DNA of 34,554 nt from Sulfurimonas sp. (lineage in GTDB: Bacteria > Campylobacterota > Campylobacteria > Campylobacterales > Sulfurimonadaceae): positions 1 through 34,554 of the forward strand of contig JAUZSC010000029.1 of assembly GCA_030949825.1 (NCBI GenBank). Direction: 5' to 3'. The translations under genes and the position numbers were made by a program. This document shows positions 1-7,839 of this stretch, piece after piece. Each line of letters starts with the position of its first letter. The first letter of the stretch is position 1. Under the pieces are notes generated by a model. It saw only the letters and a list, made by a program, of their open reading frames with translations. It was not told the DNA's origin and ran no database searches.

Positions 1-401
1 TATTTTCCATTATAAAGTTTATATTTTCTGCTATTTGTCCATAATTTGGATACTCATGTGCAAGCTCATTTCTTGTCTCTCTAAATACACTCCACATATC
101 GATAGTTAAAATATTTTCTTTTTCTAATACTTTTATCACTTCTAAAAAGTTTATCTCTTCAACAGGATATTCCTCCTATGCTAAAAATGTTTTAAATATC
201 TTTTGTCTAAGCCAGTCTTGAAGTTTAGCAAATCTAAAAACTAAACTATCCAATGCAAAGAATAAAATATCATCATCTAAGTTTTCTTTAAAATTACTAT
301 TTAGGGGATAATGGTTTAATATATTTTACAGCTTTTTGTATCATAAGAATATGCTTATTCGCTACTTCAAAATAATTTTGTAGTTTTTGTGATATATGCA
401 T
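1..401 (-). pseudogene. HEPN (HepT-like) toxin pseudogene, partial at window edge
   Basis: Read on the minus strand from an ATG at 399-401, preceded by an AAGGAAA ribosome site, the sequence encodes MHISQKLQNYFEVANKH and onward. The frame is lost near the C4 run (G304-307 on the plus strand), where removing one base restores it. The restored frame then meets an in-frame TAG at 176-178. It continues open to the window edge with FRETRNELAHEYPNYG (minus strand, region 35-82). RNELAHEY fits the RX4HXY signature of HepT/HEPN ribonuclease toxins of HepT-MntA (type VII) toxin-antitoxin pairs. The motif and both lesions are read directly from the sequence. The family assignment rests on the motif and on the small helical character. 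A nucleotidyltransferase antitoxin partner would lie outside the window if present. An alternative is a nucleotidyltransferase substrate-binding HEPN protein. The gene looks dead unless the two lesions are sequence errors. Confidence 0.6.
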
Positions 402-483
402 AAAATAGTTTCCTTATCTTTATGTCATTGTATCCAAAATATGATTTCATTTCATCGCAACAAATCAGAATTCAGAACCTTAT
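402..483 (+). other. Array flank, possible CRISPR leader remnant
   Basis: This stretch lies between the start of the HEPN pseudogene and the first repeat fragment. It is AT-rich and contains no repeat copy, so it marks the end of the array. Because crRNA polarity is plus strand, this is the 5' (leader) side of the array. It also carries the ribosome site of the pseudogene on the opposite strand. Leader identity is inferred from orientation only. Confidence 0.35.
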
Positions 484-497
484 GTTATAGCCCCCCC
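484..497 (+). CRISPR. 5' fragment of the terminal CRISPR repeat, cut off by the IS
   Basis: GTTATAGCCCCCCC matches the first 12 bases of the array repeat (GTTATAGCCCCC) and then runs into the insertion sequence. The remaining part of the same repeat (CCCTTTCTCACTCGG and onward) resumes after 2096. The C run is longer than the five Cs of intact repeats. Confidence 0.85.
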
Positions 498-515
498 CAC
501 CGCCATTAAGTTAAG
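498..515 (+). repeat. Left terminal inverted repeat of the IS
   Basis: CACCGCCATTAAGTTAAG is the inverted partner of 2078-2095 (16 of 18 matches). It abuts the left copy of the AGCCCCCCC duplication. Confidence 0.8.
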
Positions 516-733
516 GAATTAACTAAAAAGTAACACAATGAAATTATCTCTTTAAAAAGTGGATTTTTCAGAGTATAAAAGCATATATTAAAATCCAAAT
601 AAACCCCTATTTATAGGGATTTAAAAGGGTTTTTGAAGCACTATCTAGCTATAATATATCTATTATATTAAGGGTTGGTTATGTTAAAAAAAACTGCTGG
701 ATTTTCAGCGGTTTTGAGAAATAAAAAAGAGAA

Positions 734-1090
734 GTGTTATTCCAAACTAAACATAAGATTGGAGTGAATTCATTCACAAGAGCAAGAAAGCTAGGATTTG
801 ATAAAATTATGACTATGATGATTAAAAAGAGTAATAAATCTTTACAAAACAGTATCAATGACACTCAATTAACATTGGGTGAAGATGTTACTATCACCAA
901 TAGTGCATATACTCAAGCAAGAGCTAAATTAAACTATACTGCTTTTAAAGAGTTTGCAGAGATAGCTCGTGATATGTTTTATGAAGATGGAGAGTATGAA
1001 ACCTATAAAGGCTTTAGAATACTTGCAATAGATGGTTCTGTAACTACACTCCCTAATACAGCAGATGTAAAAAAGAGTTTAATCCAATGA
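734..1090 (+). CDS. IS4-family transposase, N-terminal part (first frame)
   Basis: This is the N-terminal portion of a DDE transposase of the IS4 family. It contains FRILAIDGSVTTLPNT, whose Asp is the first catalytic acidic residue. The open frame starts at a GTG, which is doubtful as the true start. An ATG at 681 with an AAGGG ribosome site about 7 bases upstream opens a 28-codon frame (MLKKTAGFSAV) that ends at 767, just before the conserved region begins, so a further frame break near 760 is possible. The frame ends in VKKSLIQ-stop at 1088-1090. Its last codons lie on A_AAA_AAG, a classic -1 slippery heptamer, and a -1 slip there gives VKKEFNPMKVKCQ, running straight into the next frame. 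Confidence 0.75.
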   Translation: MLFQTKHKIGVNSFTRARKLGFDKIMTMMIKKSNKSLQNSINDTQLTLGEDVTITNSAYTQARAKLNYTAFKEFAEIARDMFYEDGEYETYKGFRILAIDGSVTTLPNTADVKKSLIQ

Positions 1091-2043
1091 AGGTTAAATG
1101 CCAAATAAAAGATTTTGCTAAAGATGTATCTCAAGGAAGAGTATCTTGTTTGTTTGATGTACTTAATAATATTGCAATTGATTCCTCTATCACCAATAAG
1201 AATAAAAGTGAAGATAACGACCTCATAGCTTATGATGAGAGAACTTTAGCCCTACAACACCTATACGATTGTACATTAGATGATTTAACTATCATGGATA
1301 GAGGATATCCATCGTTTGAGCTGTTTGCTGCAGTTCATAACAATACAAATATACTCTGTAGACTAAGAAAGAATATATTCTCAAAAGCAAAATCCTTGTT
1401 TGATGCACATAGTGAGAGAAAAGATGTAATACTTGAAATTAATGCACCTAAGTATCTCAAAGAAGAATTACGAGAAAATAATATCCCTACAAAAATGAAA
1501 ATCAGATTTGTACAAGTTATCTTAGATAACGGTACAGTAGAAGTATTAGCAACAAATGTACTGAGTAATGATAAACTAAAAACATCTGACTTTAAAGAAC
1601 TCTATGCTCTAAGATGGGGAATAGAAACATATTTCGACCTTATTAAAAATAGACTCTCACTTGAAAACTTTACAGGTCAAACAGCCCTTGCAGTAAAGCA
1701 GGACTTCTTTGCAACTATATTTCTCACAAACTATGAGTCAATGATGACTTACGATATGAACGAAGAGTTAAAAGAGACAACTAAAGATAATAAGTATATT
1801 CAAAAGATAAATAAAGCTGTGTCATTCAATCTTATAAAGCATAAGGTATTTGATCTTTTATACCTTGATAACCCACTAGATGAGATGCTAGAGCAGATGG
1901 AAAAGCTATTTTTAACCAATACAATAGTTATACGACCTGATAGAAAATCAAAACCACGACTTGATAAAGATATACATAAATCCACGATTGCCACCAATTC
2001 GATAAATCACCTTAAAAGGAAAAAGAAAAATGTTGGGAATTAG
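1087..2043 (+). CDS. IS4-family transposase, C-terminal catalytic part (second frame)
   Basis: This is the catalytic core of the same transposase in the -1 frame relative to the N-terminal part. TIMDRGYPSFEL supplies the second acidic residue. YALRWGIETYFDLIK matches the Y(2)R(3)E(6)K signature of IS4-family enzymes and supplies the catalytic Glu. The true junction is upstream of the nominal ATG, since EFNPMKVKCQ is open in this frame and joins to the preceding VKK. The C-terminus is basic (LKRKKKN). The two pieces together give roughly 440 residues, in the range for the family. Activity depends on whether the A6 tract at 1069-1074 is a true recoding site, a decay event or a sequence error. 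Confidence 0.85.
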   Translation: MKVKCQIKDFAKDVSQGRVSCLFDVLNNIAIDSSITNKNKSEDNDLIAYDERTLALQHLYDCTLDDLTIMDRGYPSFELFAAVHNNTNILCRLRKNIFSKAKSLFDAHSERKDVILEINAPKYLKEELRENNIPTKMKIRFVQVILDNGTVEVLATNVLSNDKLKTSDFKELYALRWGIETYFDLIKNRLSLENFTGQTALAVKQDFFATIFLTNYESMMTYDMNEELKETTKDNKYIQKINKAVSFNLIKHKVFDLLYLDNPLDEMLEQMEKLFLTNTIVIRPDRKSKPRLDKDIHKSTIATNSINHLKRKKKNVGN

Positions 2044-2077
2044 TCAGATGGAAGTCCGTAACTATGGTATTTGTAGG

Positions 2078-2095
2078 CTTAACTTAATGCCGTTG
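2078..2095 (-). repeat. Right terminal inverted repeat of the IS
   Basis: On the minus strand this reads CAACGGCATTAAGTTAAG, the partner of the left end. It is followed immediately on the plus strand by AGCCCCCCC and the rest of the interrupted CRISPR repeat. Confidence 0.8.
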
Positions 2096-3447
2096 AGCCC
2101 CCCCCCTTTCTCACTCGGATACGCTATACTAACATAATGTTTAATACTACAATAGACCCAGTTATAGCCCCCTTTCTCACTCGGATACGCTATACTAAGC
2201 TACATCGCTGTAACTTCCTATTTCATGTTATAGCCCCCTTTCTCACTCGGATACGCTATACTCGAAAAATGAAACTAGAAATAGCAAACGAAATTATAGC
2301 CCCCTTTCTCACTCGGATACGCTATACTTCAACTGTGGCACAAAGCAATAAACCTTGGTTATAGCCCCCTTTCTCACTCGGATACGCTATACTATTAAAG
2401 CGGGTTTGATGTTATTCGCCCCTGTTATAGCCCCCTTTCTCACTCGGATACGCTATACTATTTCCTTTGCTCTTTGTTATCTCCTTGAAGTTATAGCCCC
2501 CTTTCTCACTCGGATACGCTATACTTTCTTCCGTTAACTGCGTTTCTACATTATGGTTATAGCCCCCTTTCTCACTCGGATACGCTATACTTACCAACTG
2601 GAACACGATTTAAACCATTTGGTTATAGCCCCCTTTCTCACTCGGATACGCTATACTTTCTGTGTTTTCGGATTATATAAACCGCTAGTTATAGCCCCCT
2701 TTCTCACTCGGATACGCTATACTATACACCATCAAGAAGAACTTTGATAGATTGTTATAGCCCCCTTTCTCACTCGGATACGCTATACTGTAGTTCGTGA
2801 GCTTATCCGCCGTTCTAGTGTTATAGCCCCCTTTCTCACTCGGATACGCTATACTTTGCTCACCTGGTGTAGTCACTTCACTAGGGTTATAGCCCCCTTT
2901 CTCACTCGGATACGCTATACTCCGTCATTTAACCAGTCATGAACACGATCAGTTATAGCCCCCTTTCTCACTCGGATACGCTATACTATCATTTGTTTCA
3001 AGTAGAATAAGTTTAGGTTATAGCCCCCTTTCTCACTCGGATACGCTATACTCCGTCATTTAACCAGTCATGAACACGATCAGTTATAGCCCCCTTTCTC
3101 ACTCGGATACGCTATACTATCATTTGTTTCAAGTAGAATAAGTTTAGGTTATAGCCCCCTTTCTCACTCGGATACGCTATACTTACAGATGGTGGTAATG
3201 CTATGAAGACTAAGTTATAGCCCCCTTTCTCACTCGGATACGCTATACTAGCGGGTGAAATGGATACAGACAAAGCGTCGTTATAGCCCCCTTTCTCACT
3301 CGGATACGCTATACTAAAGAAAGATTTAAACTAATCACACCAGCGGTTATAGCCCCCTTTCTCACTCGGATACGCTATACTCAGTTATCTCAGCAGTTGC
3401 AACTATGGCAGGTTATAGCCCCCTTTCTCACTCGGATACGCTATACT
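2096..3447 (+). CRISPR. Type II-C CRISPR array, 20 intact repeats plus one interrupted
   Basis: The 36-nt repeats begin GTTATAGCCCCC, have TTTCTCACTCGG in the middle and end ATACGCTATACT. Intact copies start at 2161, 2227, 2293 (first base A instead of G), 2358, 2424, 2490, 2556, 2622, 2688, 2754, 2820, 2886, 2952, 3017, 3083, 3148, 3214, 3280, 3346 and 3412. A further copy ending at 2130 is the right half of the repeat split by the IS. Spacers are 29-30 nt, 20 in all and 18 distinct. Strand is set by the tracrRNA anti-repeat and by similarity of the 5' end to repeats of Campylobacter and Neisseria type II-C systems. The repeat 3' end (CGCTATACT) contains a -10-like TATACT, in the position where those systems have repeat-internal promoters. 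Confidence 0.97.
2922..3147 (+). repeat. Duplicated two-spacer block in the array
   Basis: The spacers at 2922-2951 (starting CCGTCATTTAACC) and 2988-3016 (starting ATCATTTGTTTC) recur exactly, in the same order, at 3053-3082 and 3119-3147. The offset is 131 bp, that is two spacer-repeat units. This indicates tandem duplication by recombination between repeats, or an assembly artefact, not independent acquisition. Confidence 0.9.
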
Positions 3448-3555
3448 ACCATTCTTCAGGGCCCTTTAAAGCAGGCTTTTAAGACATTTACTCATGAAAA
3501 AAATCATCTTTTTTTTCTTAAAAAACTTAAAAAATATGATTTTTTCTCTTCTTAT

Positions 3556-3593
3556 TTTAAAAATATTCTTTTTTTGATAAGAATATTTTTAAA
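3556..3593. terminator. Likely bidirectional terminator between array and cas2
   Basis: The perfect 15-bp inverted arms TTTAAAAATATTCTT (3556-3570) and AAGAATATTTTTAAA (3579-3593) enclose an 8-base loop. Because the arms are A/T-rich, each strand ends its hairpin in U-rich sequence. It lies between the plus-strand array and the end of the minus-strand cas operon, where convergent transcripts meet. The surrounding 3448-3631 holds no gene; it also has a weaker hairpin (CTTTAAAGC/GCTTTTAAG near 3467-3485) and long T runs. Confidence 0.5.
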
Positions 3594-3631
3594 TATTATG
3601 CAAAAATCTGTTACTTTCTTACCCACTTATA

Positions 3632-3955
3632 TTAAAATAACAAAAGTTGCTTTTTTTCTAACTTTTCTTCCTCTTTTTTAACTCCAACCAAGGTCTCCAT
3701 TTTTGAATATTGAAGGTCTGTAATAGAAAGCATCCGTATATGTCCTTTTGTAGGAATATGCTCTTTTACTCTTTTTTTATGAGTCACTACACTATCATCC
3801 CCTTTGCAAATTCTACTGTATACAGAAAACTGCATCATGATGAAACCATCTTTAAGTAAAAACCTTCTAAACTCAGTATATTTTTTACGCTCTTTTTTTG
3901 TTTTTGTCGGTAAATCAAAAAAGACAAAAATCCACATAAACTTTGAAGTACTCAT
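3632..3955 (-). CDS. cas2: CRISPR-associated endoribonuclease Cas2
   Basis: This 107-residue protein is of normal Cas2 length. It opens with a beta strand and the conserved Asp (WIFVFFDLPT, Asp about residue 14), followed by FRRFLLKDGFIMMQFSVYSR, typical of the ferredoxin-like Cas2 fold. With Cas1 it forms the integrase complex that inserts new spacers; Cas2 acts mainly as a scaffold. It overlaps the end of cas1 by four bases (ATGA), so the two are translationally coupled. The lysine-rich tail (EEEKLEKKQ) is variable in the family. New spacers would normally enter at the array end that is now interrupted by the IS. Confidence 0.95.
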   Translation of the reverse strand: MSTSKFMWIFVFFDLPTKTKKERKKYTEFRRFLLKDGFIMMQFSVYSRICKGDDSVVTHKKRVKEHIPTKGHIRMLSITDLQYSKMETLVGVKKEEEKLEKKQLLLF

Positions 3956-4845
3956 ACTACAGATGGTAATTTCAATCTACCAACATCATTTAACTTCATA
4001 GACTTTACAAAACTATGCGCCATAATGTCACATAGATTTAATACTGTAACATTTTCATCATCTAGCTGCATCTGCATTACAAGGACATTGAGTAAAGCCG
4101 ACTTCACGCTTACCCCTAGATGAACATCAAGCTCATCTTCTATTTCTAACTTTTTAACTACCATATCAACCATGGGTCGTAGTGGTTCTATCATATCATC
4201 AGCTAAATTATACGCATTTAATTCTGAGTTATGAAAGACTCCAAAGGTTGGTAAAAGTCCATAAGAAACTAAAGAACGTGCTACTGCTCCGCGGACTATG
4301 GCATAGCCATAATTTAATGCTATATTTCGTGGGTCTCCTTTTTTTTGGTCACGCGTAAAGTCATCGAAAAGCTTGCTCCAGTATCTTCTAGCTGCTAGTG
4401 CTTCTAAGTTTTCACTATCGCCTGATTTTACTTTGTTTGTAAGTAATTCTAACTGTAGATTATCTTTGTCAAAATATTCTAAAAGCTGCGATTGGTTGAT
4501 TATTTTTTGAGTGATGATTTTTTGCCAGATTTGTTTTTTTAGTGGAACTTTCATATCTCTTTGTATATGCGATATTTGAGAGAATCTTGAGTGTTGATGA
4601 AAAGGAGTAAAGCATCCATTTGGCATGTGGTAATTATCGCAAGTAAAGAGTGCTATATTTTTTTCAGCACACTTACTTAGAAGTGCCGTTGTCATACTTG
4701 ACTGATTATTTTCTAAGACTATTACAGTTATATCTTCAAGTGGAACTGTAATCATCTGCTCATCTTTTGGCTCATAAACAAGCTGTTGATTTTTTGTACT
4801 AAGCCTACATGGCTTAGTAACTAAAATCGTCCTCCATGCACTCAT
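3952..4845 (-). CDS. cas1: CRISPR-associated integrase Cas1 (type II)
   Basis: This 297-residue protein is the metal-dependent integrase that joins new spacers to the array. The N-terminal beta domain covers about residues 1-80 and the helical catalytic domain follows. Visible catalytic positions are Glu148 in ENLEALAARRYW, His205 in GVFHNSELNAYN and the acidic cluster in LADDMIEPLRP (Asp216/Asp217/Glu220). These match type II Cas1 proteins. It starts 10 bases after the cas9 stop and overlaps cas2 by four bases, so cas9-cas1-cas2 is one operon. All catalytic residues are present, so the enzyme looks intact. Confidence 0.96.
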   Translation of the reverse strand: MSAWRTILVTKPCRLSTKNQQLVYEPKDEQMITVPLEDITVIVLENNQSSMTTALLSKCAEKNIALFTCDNYHMPNGCFTPFHQHSRFSQISHIQRDMKVPLKKQIWQKIITQKIINQSQLLEYFDKDNLQLELLTNKVKSGDSENLEALAARRYWSKLFDDFTRDQKKGDPRNIALNYGYAIVRGAVARSLVSYGLLPTFGVFHNSELNAYNLADDMIEPLRPMVDMVVKKLEIEDELDVHLGVSVKSALLNVLVMQMQLDDENVTVLNLCDIMAHSFVKSMKLNDVGRLKLPSVV

Positions 4846-4855
4846 ATTTTCCCCT

Positions 4856-7798
4856 TTATTTTTTTCTTTTTAATCTGCCTTCTTTTATAGTTCCTTGCCT
4901 TTTCTCACTTTTCACCTCAACATAAGTTCCTAATGCATCTACTTGGTATTTTTTTATGAAAACTAAATTTTGTGAGCCAAATAAGAATTCTTCATCTCCC
5001 TTATGTCCATTAAACAATATTTGAGCTGTTGAGCTTACCGCTGTATTAAAATAACCAAAAGCATTAATAGATTCTTTATTATCAGTCTTCTTAGTCTGAA
5101 CTTCTATCAAATCTCTTTTATAAAAAGAAAACTTAAACTCATATTCATCATCCATCTCTATCCAAGGTTTTTTTCCTTGAACTATCGCCTTATTTGGTAA
5201 TTTATCTTTTACAAAGTCGCTTACATAAATCGGTACAAGATAATATTTATTTGTTTTTTTATTTTGAAATAAGTCAACCCTTGGCATACCATCATTTAAA
5301 GCCACTCCATGCTTAAGTTTTACATTATTCGTAATACTCCCACCTTTTAAGTATTCGACTTTTCCATTTTCTTTTTTATGACTTAAATCTTTGTTCGAGT
5401 ATGTCGTTGCCTTATGAGCAGCCCCTCCAATCTTTCTCCTAGGCATATGAGAAACAAAAATTTCTGCTAAACTCTCTTGTACTCTTTTATGAAATTCATC
5501 TATTGGAGTTATAAATCTTAAACTTTTAGATTTCTCTTTTTTATCTTTATAAGAAAAACCTTCTCTTTTAGCAGAAACAGTTGATAGCATCTGAACCATA
5601 GACTGTGTTGAAAAAGCTAAAATAATTGCATCTTCTGCATGGTGCAAGTGATTGTCTCTGTTTTTATCCCCAACTCCCCACTTGTAGCGAAGTTGCGCTG
5701 TAAGCATTCCATTCATTGTAAATACATGTCGCTTCATTTTTGACGCCTTAAATTCAACATGAGACTCTATATAATTCTTTACAAATTTAGAAATATACGA
5801 GGTGTCAATTTTATTTCTCTCTTTAAAAGCTATCTCACTACTTTCATCAAAATTAATTTTAATGAGTCTATTTTTTTTAGCATATTTTAGATTTTTTAAG
5901 TTCTCAACTCGTCCAACAAACTCTTCAAATTTTTTTGAGTCCATGTATTCACAAGGTGTTTGACTACCCTTGTCTTGATTCTCTTTTGTAAAACAAAGTA
6001 CCTTATTGTTTAAACTATCGTCCATTGAACGACTGTACGGCAAAATATGGTCAACTTCTGTAGCATAAGAATCAGCTAATATGTCAGGGTTTATATACTT
6101 TCCGCTATATATGCAATGCCCATTTTGTTCTTCCCAAAGTCTAAACTTTAAAAGCTCTTTAGCATTTGGTTCTTTTCCTAACTTATCTATAGCCTGTTCT
6201 CGTGCTTTTTCTTTTGTATTTCTAAATTCACCCTGTGCTTTTTCTATTTTCCTTCTGTCTTCGTGTGAATGTTTTATATCTCTTGTAAACTCTACATGGA
6301 CTGCATCTATAGCGCCGTGTTTTCTTGCTATTGCATTATAAACTAATCGCATCTGAGCAATAGCACGCTTTACTACAGGGTTTGTCATCTCTAGGTTTTC
6401 TTGTTTACTCAAAGGTGGAAGAAATTTTGTTTTATTCCCTTTAAAAATAGCTTTGAAGTCGTAACTAGCTTTTTCACAAGCTTTATCATAATCAAGCCCA
6501 TCTTCTAAAAATGGAATGATATTTCTAATAGCCTTTGTACTCAAATGTCCAAACTTTGAAAAAGACAAAGAAAGCAAGGCTTCACAAACTTTTTCACTCT
6601 CAACTATTTCTACGAGTTGCTTCATTGATTCTTTATCATTTTTTTCAGTTGTCAAAACTTTACCGATAGCATCTAATATATCGCTATTATTTTCTATCTT
6701 TTGCCAGTAAAGATTATCTGCCTCTTGAATAACTGTTTTTATCTTTTGGTATGTGGTAAAATCTAAAAATTTTACTTTTTCAGGGTCTTTAATCTCTCCT
6801 GTTTTATGGTCATGATAAACAAGACCTTTTATCTTCATCTCTTTATATGCGGGAAATAATTTTTTAAATGATTTATATGTAAAGTTTTTGGTAATTTTAG
6901 CATTCGCTACTATTTGCTCAATCTGCTCAAATATAAGTGGCATCTCGTACCCATTGGCATCTATCACTCTAAGATTTTTAAGTTTTTGTAAGGCTCTAAA
7001 ATACTCAAATGAATAAGAACTCTTTGAAGCTCTTTTTTCATCCACTTCAAAAGGACAATTTGCAACCATATCAGCCACTGACTTTAAAGCTCTTTGCTCA
7101 AACGCTATCTCTTTGTAAGCTTCTAAAAGTTCGTCAGTTACTAAGTCATTAGAAAATTCTTTTTGCTTAGAAAATATTATACTTATCTCATCAATAAGCA
7201 TACTTCTAGCTACTGAATTTTCATAGTTAAGCTTTCCCTCTGAATCTTTTCCATTTCTCTTTTTTACTTTTGTAGATATATATTCACCAACTGTCAAATA
7301 TTTCGAATCTTCTAAAACTTTTTTATTCTGCCCTATTCCTGATAAAACAGCTTTACCTTCATTATCACTTGGTTCTTCACTCTTACGATTTGAAAAGTAA
7401 CCTCTGTGTTTAGCAAGATGAATCATAATACGGGTAAGTTCTTTGTTATCAAGTTCTCTATAGAGTGCTTCATGTCTCAGCAACCAAATATCTTTTTGTC
7501 CTTTATTACCTATGAAAAGATTATCTAATTCGTTTTGTGTGAGTATTTTGTTTTTAAGAAGAAGTCTTTTAATTGCTCGTATTTTTTGAGCTTTTCTTTT
7601 TGTGGTTCGCCTTGCACCTCTAGCTTCACGCCTTGGAAGTGCTAAAGATTTACCATCCTTAGGATGCTCAGCAATAGTAAAAATTCTAACTCCACTATCT
7701 ATAATCTCATTGTTTTCTAAATTTTCATCTTCTATATTAACTAAAGCCCAACCAATAGAAGTTATTCCTAAATCCAATCCTAAAATTACTTTACTCAT
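4856..7798 (-). CDS. cas9: Type II-C CRISPR endonuclease Cas9 (compact, 980 aa)
   Basis: An RNA-guided double-strand DNA nuclease. RuvC-I is GLDLGITSIGW with Asp9; the arginine-rich bridge helix spans about 55-82; the recognition lobe is about 83-470. RuvC-II is VHVEFTRD with Glu503. HNH is EVDHILPYSRSMDD with Asp583 and His584, and Asn607 in FTKENQ. RuvC-III is HHAEDAIILA with His720 and Asp723. A PAM-interacting C-terminal part follows. All nuclease residues are intact. The length is close to C. jejuni Cas9 (984 aa), and the opening GVRIF...SLALPRR and the HNH region also resemble it. An AAAGGAAA ribosome site at 7804-7811 supports the start. cas1 follows after 10 bases and the tracrRNA lies just upstream on the opposite strand. 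There is no csn2 or cas4, hence type II-C. The PAM cannot be read from the sequence. Confidence 0.98.
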   Translation of the reverse strand: MSKVILGLDLGITSIGWALVNIEDENLENNEIIDSGVRIFTIAEHPKDGKSLALPRREARGARRTTKRKAQKIRAIKRLLLKNKILTQNELDNLFIGNKGQKDIWLLRHEALYRELDNKELTRIMIHLAKHRGYFSNRKSEEPSDNEGKAVLSGIGQNKKVLEDSKYLTVGEYISTKVKKRNGKDSEGKLNYENSVARSMLIDEISIIFSKQKEFSNDLVTDELLEAYKEIAFEQRALKSVADMVANCPFEVDEKRASKSSYSFEYFRALQKLKNLRVIDANGYEMPLIFEQIEQIVANAKITKNFTYKSFKKLFPAYKEMKIKGLVYHDHKTGEIKDPEKVKFLDFTTYQKIKTVIQEADNLYWQKIENNSDILDAIGKVLTTEKNDKESMKQLVEIVESEKVCEALLSLSFSKFGHLSTKAIRNIIPFLEDGLDYDKACEKASYDFKAIFKGNKTKFLPPLSKQENLEMTNPVVKRAIAQMRLVYNAIARKHGAIDAVHVEFTRDIKHSHEDRRKIEKAQGEFRNTKEKAREQAIDKLGKEPNAKELLKFRLWEEQNGHCIYSGKYINPDILADSYATEVDHILPYSRSMDDSLNNKVLCFTKENQDKGSQTPCEYMDSKKFEEFVGRVENLKNLKYAKKNRLIKINFDESSEIAFKERNKIDTSYISKFVKNYIESHVEFKASKMKRHVFTMNGMLTAQLRYKWGVGDKNRDNHLHHAEDAIILAFSTQSMVQMLSTVSAKREGFSYKDKKEKSKSLRFITPIDEFHKRVQESLAEIFVSHMPRRKIGGAAHKATTYSNKDLSHKKENGKVEYLKGGSITNNVKLKHGVALNDGMPRVDLFQNKKTNKYYLVPIYVSDFVKDKLPNKAIVQGKKPWIEMDDEYEFKFSFYKRDLIEVQTKKTDNKESINAFGYFNTAVSSTAQILFNGHKGDEEFLFGSQNLVFIKKYQVDALGTYVEVKSEKRQGTIKEGRLKRKK

Positions 7799-7821
7799 TT
7801 CAATTTCCTTTAATTGAAATA

Positions 7822-7827
7822 ATTATA
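7822..7827 (-). promoter_or_regulatory. Probable -10 box of the cas9 operon
   Basis: On the minus strand this reads TATAAT, about 24 bases before the cas9 start and upstream of the AAAGGAAA ribosome site. The -35 region would fall inside the tracrRNA anti-repeat and is not clear, as is usual in Campylobacterota. The same interval must also hold the plus-strand tracrRNA promoter (a possible -10, TATATCATA, near 7825), so the two promoters overlap. Confidence 0.45.
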
Positions 7828-7839
7828 TCATAACAGTAC

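Larger units (their letters stand above)
498..2095 (+). mobile_element. IS4-family insertion sequence inside a CRISPR repeat
   Basis: A 1598-bp element is bounded by imperfect 18-bp inverted ends: left CACCGCCATTAAGTTAAG at 498-515, and right CAACGGCATTAAGTTAAG read on the minus strand from 2095 to 2078, with 16 of 18 identical. Both sides carry AGCCCCCCC (489-497 and 2096-2104), consistent with a 9-bp target duplication. The two flanks together rebuild one CRISPR repeat, so the insertion point is unambiguous. It carries one transposase gene in at least two frames. The family is assigned from the YxxRxxxE...K signature of the transposase. Confidence 0.85.

Noticed and set aside
402..483. Further CRISPR repeats to the left of the IS
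   Set aside because: No copy of TTTCTCACTCGG or TACGCTATACT occurs there; the fragment at 484 is the end of the array.
2137..2876. Short frames on both strands encoding repeated APFLTRIRYT or SIAYPSEKGGYN peptides
   Set aside because: They are translations of the CRISPR repeats and vanish as genes once the array is recognised.
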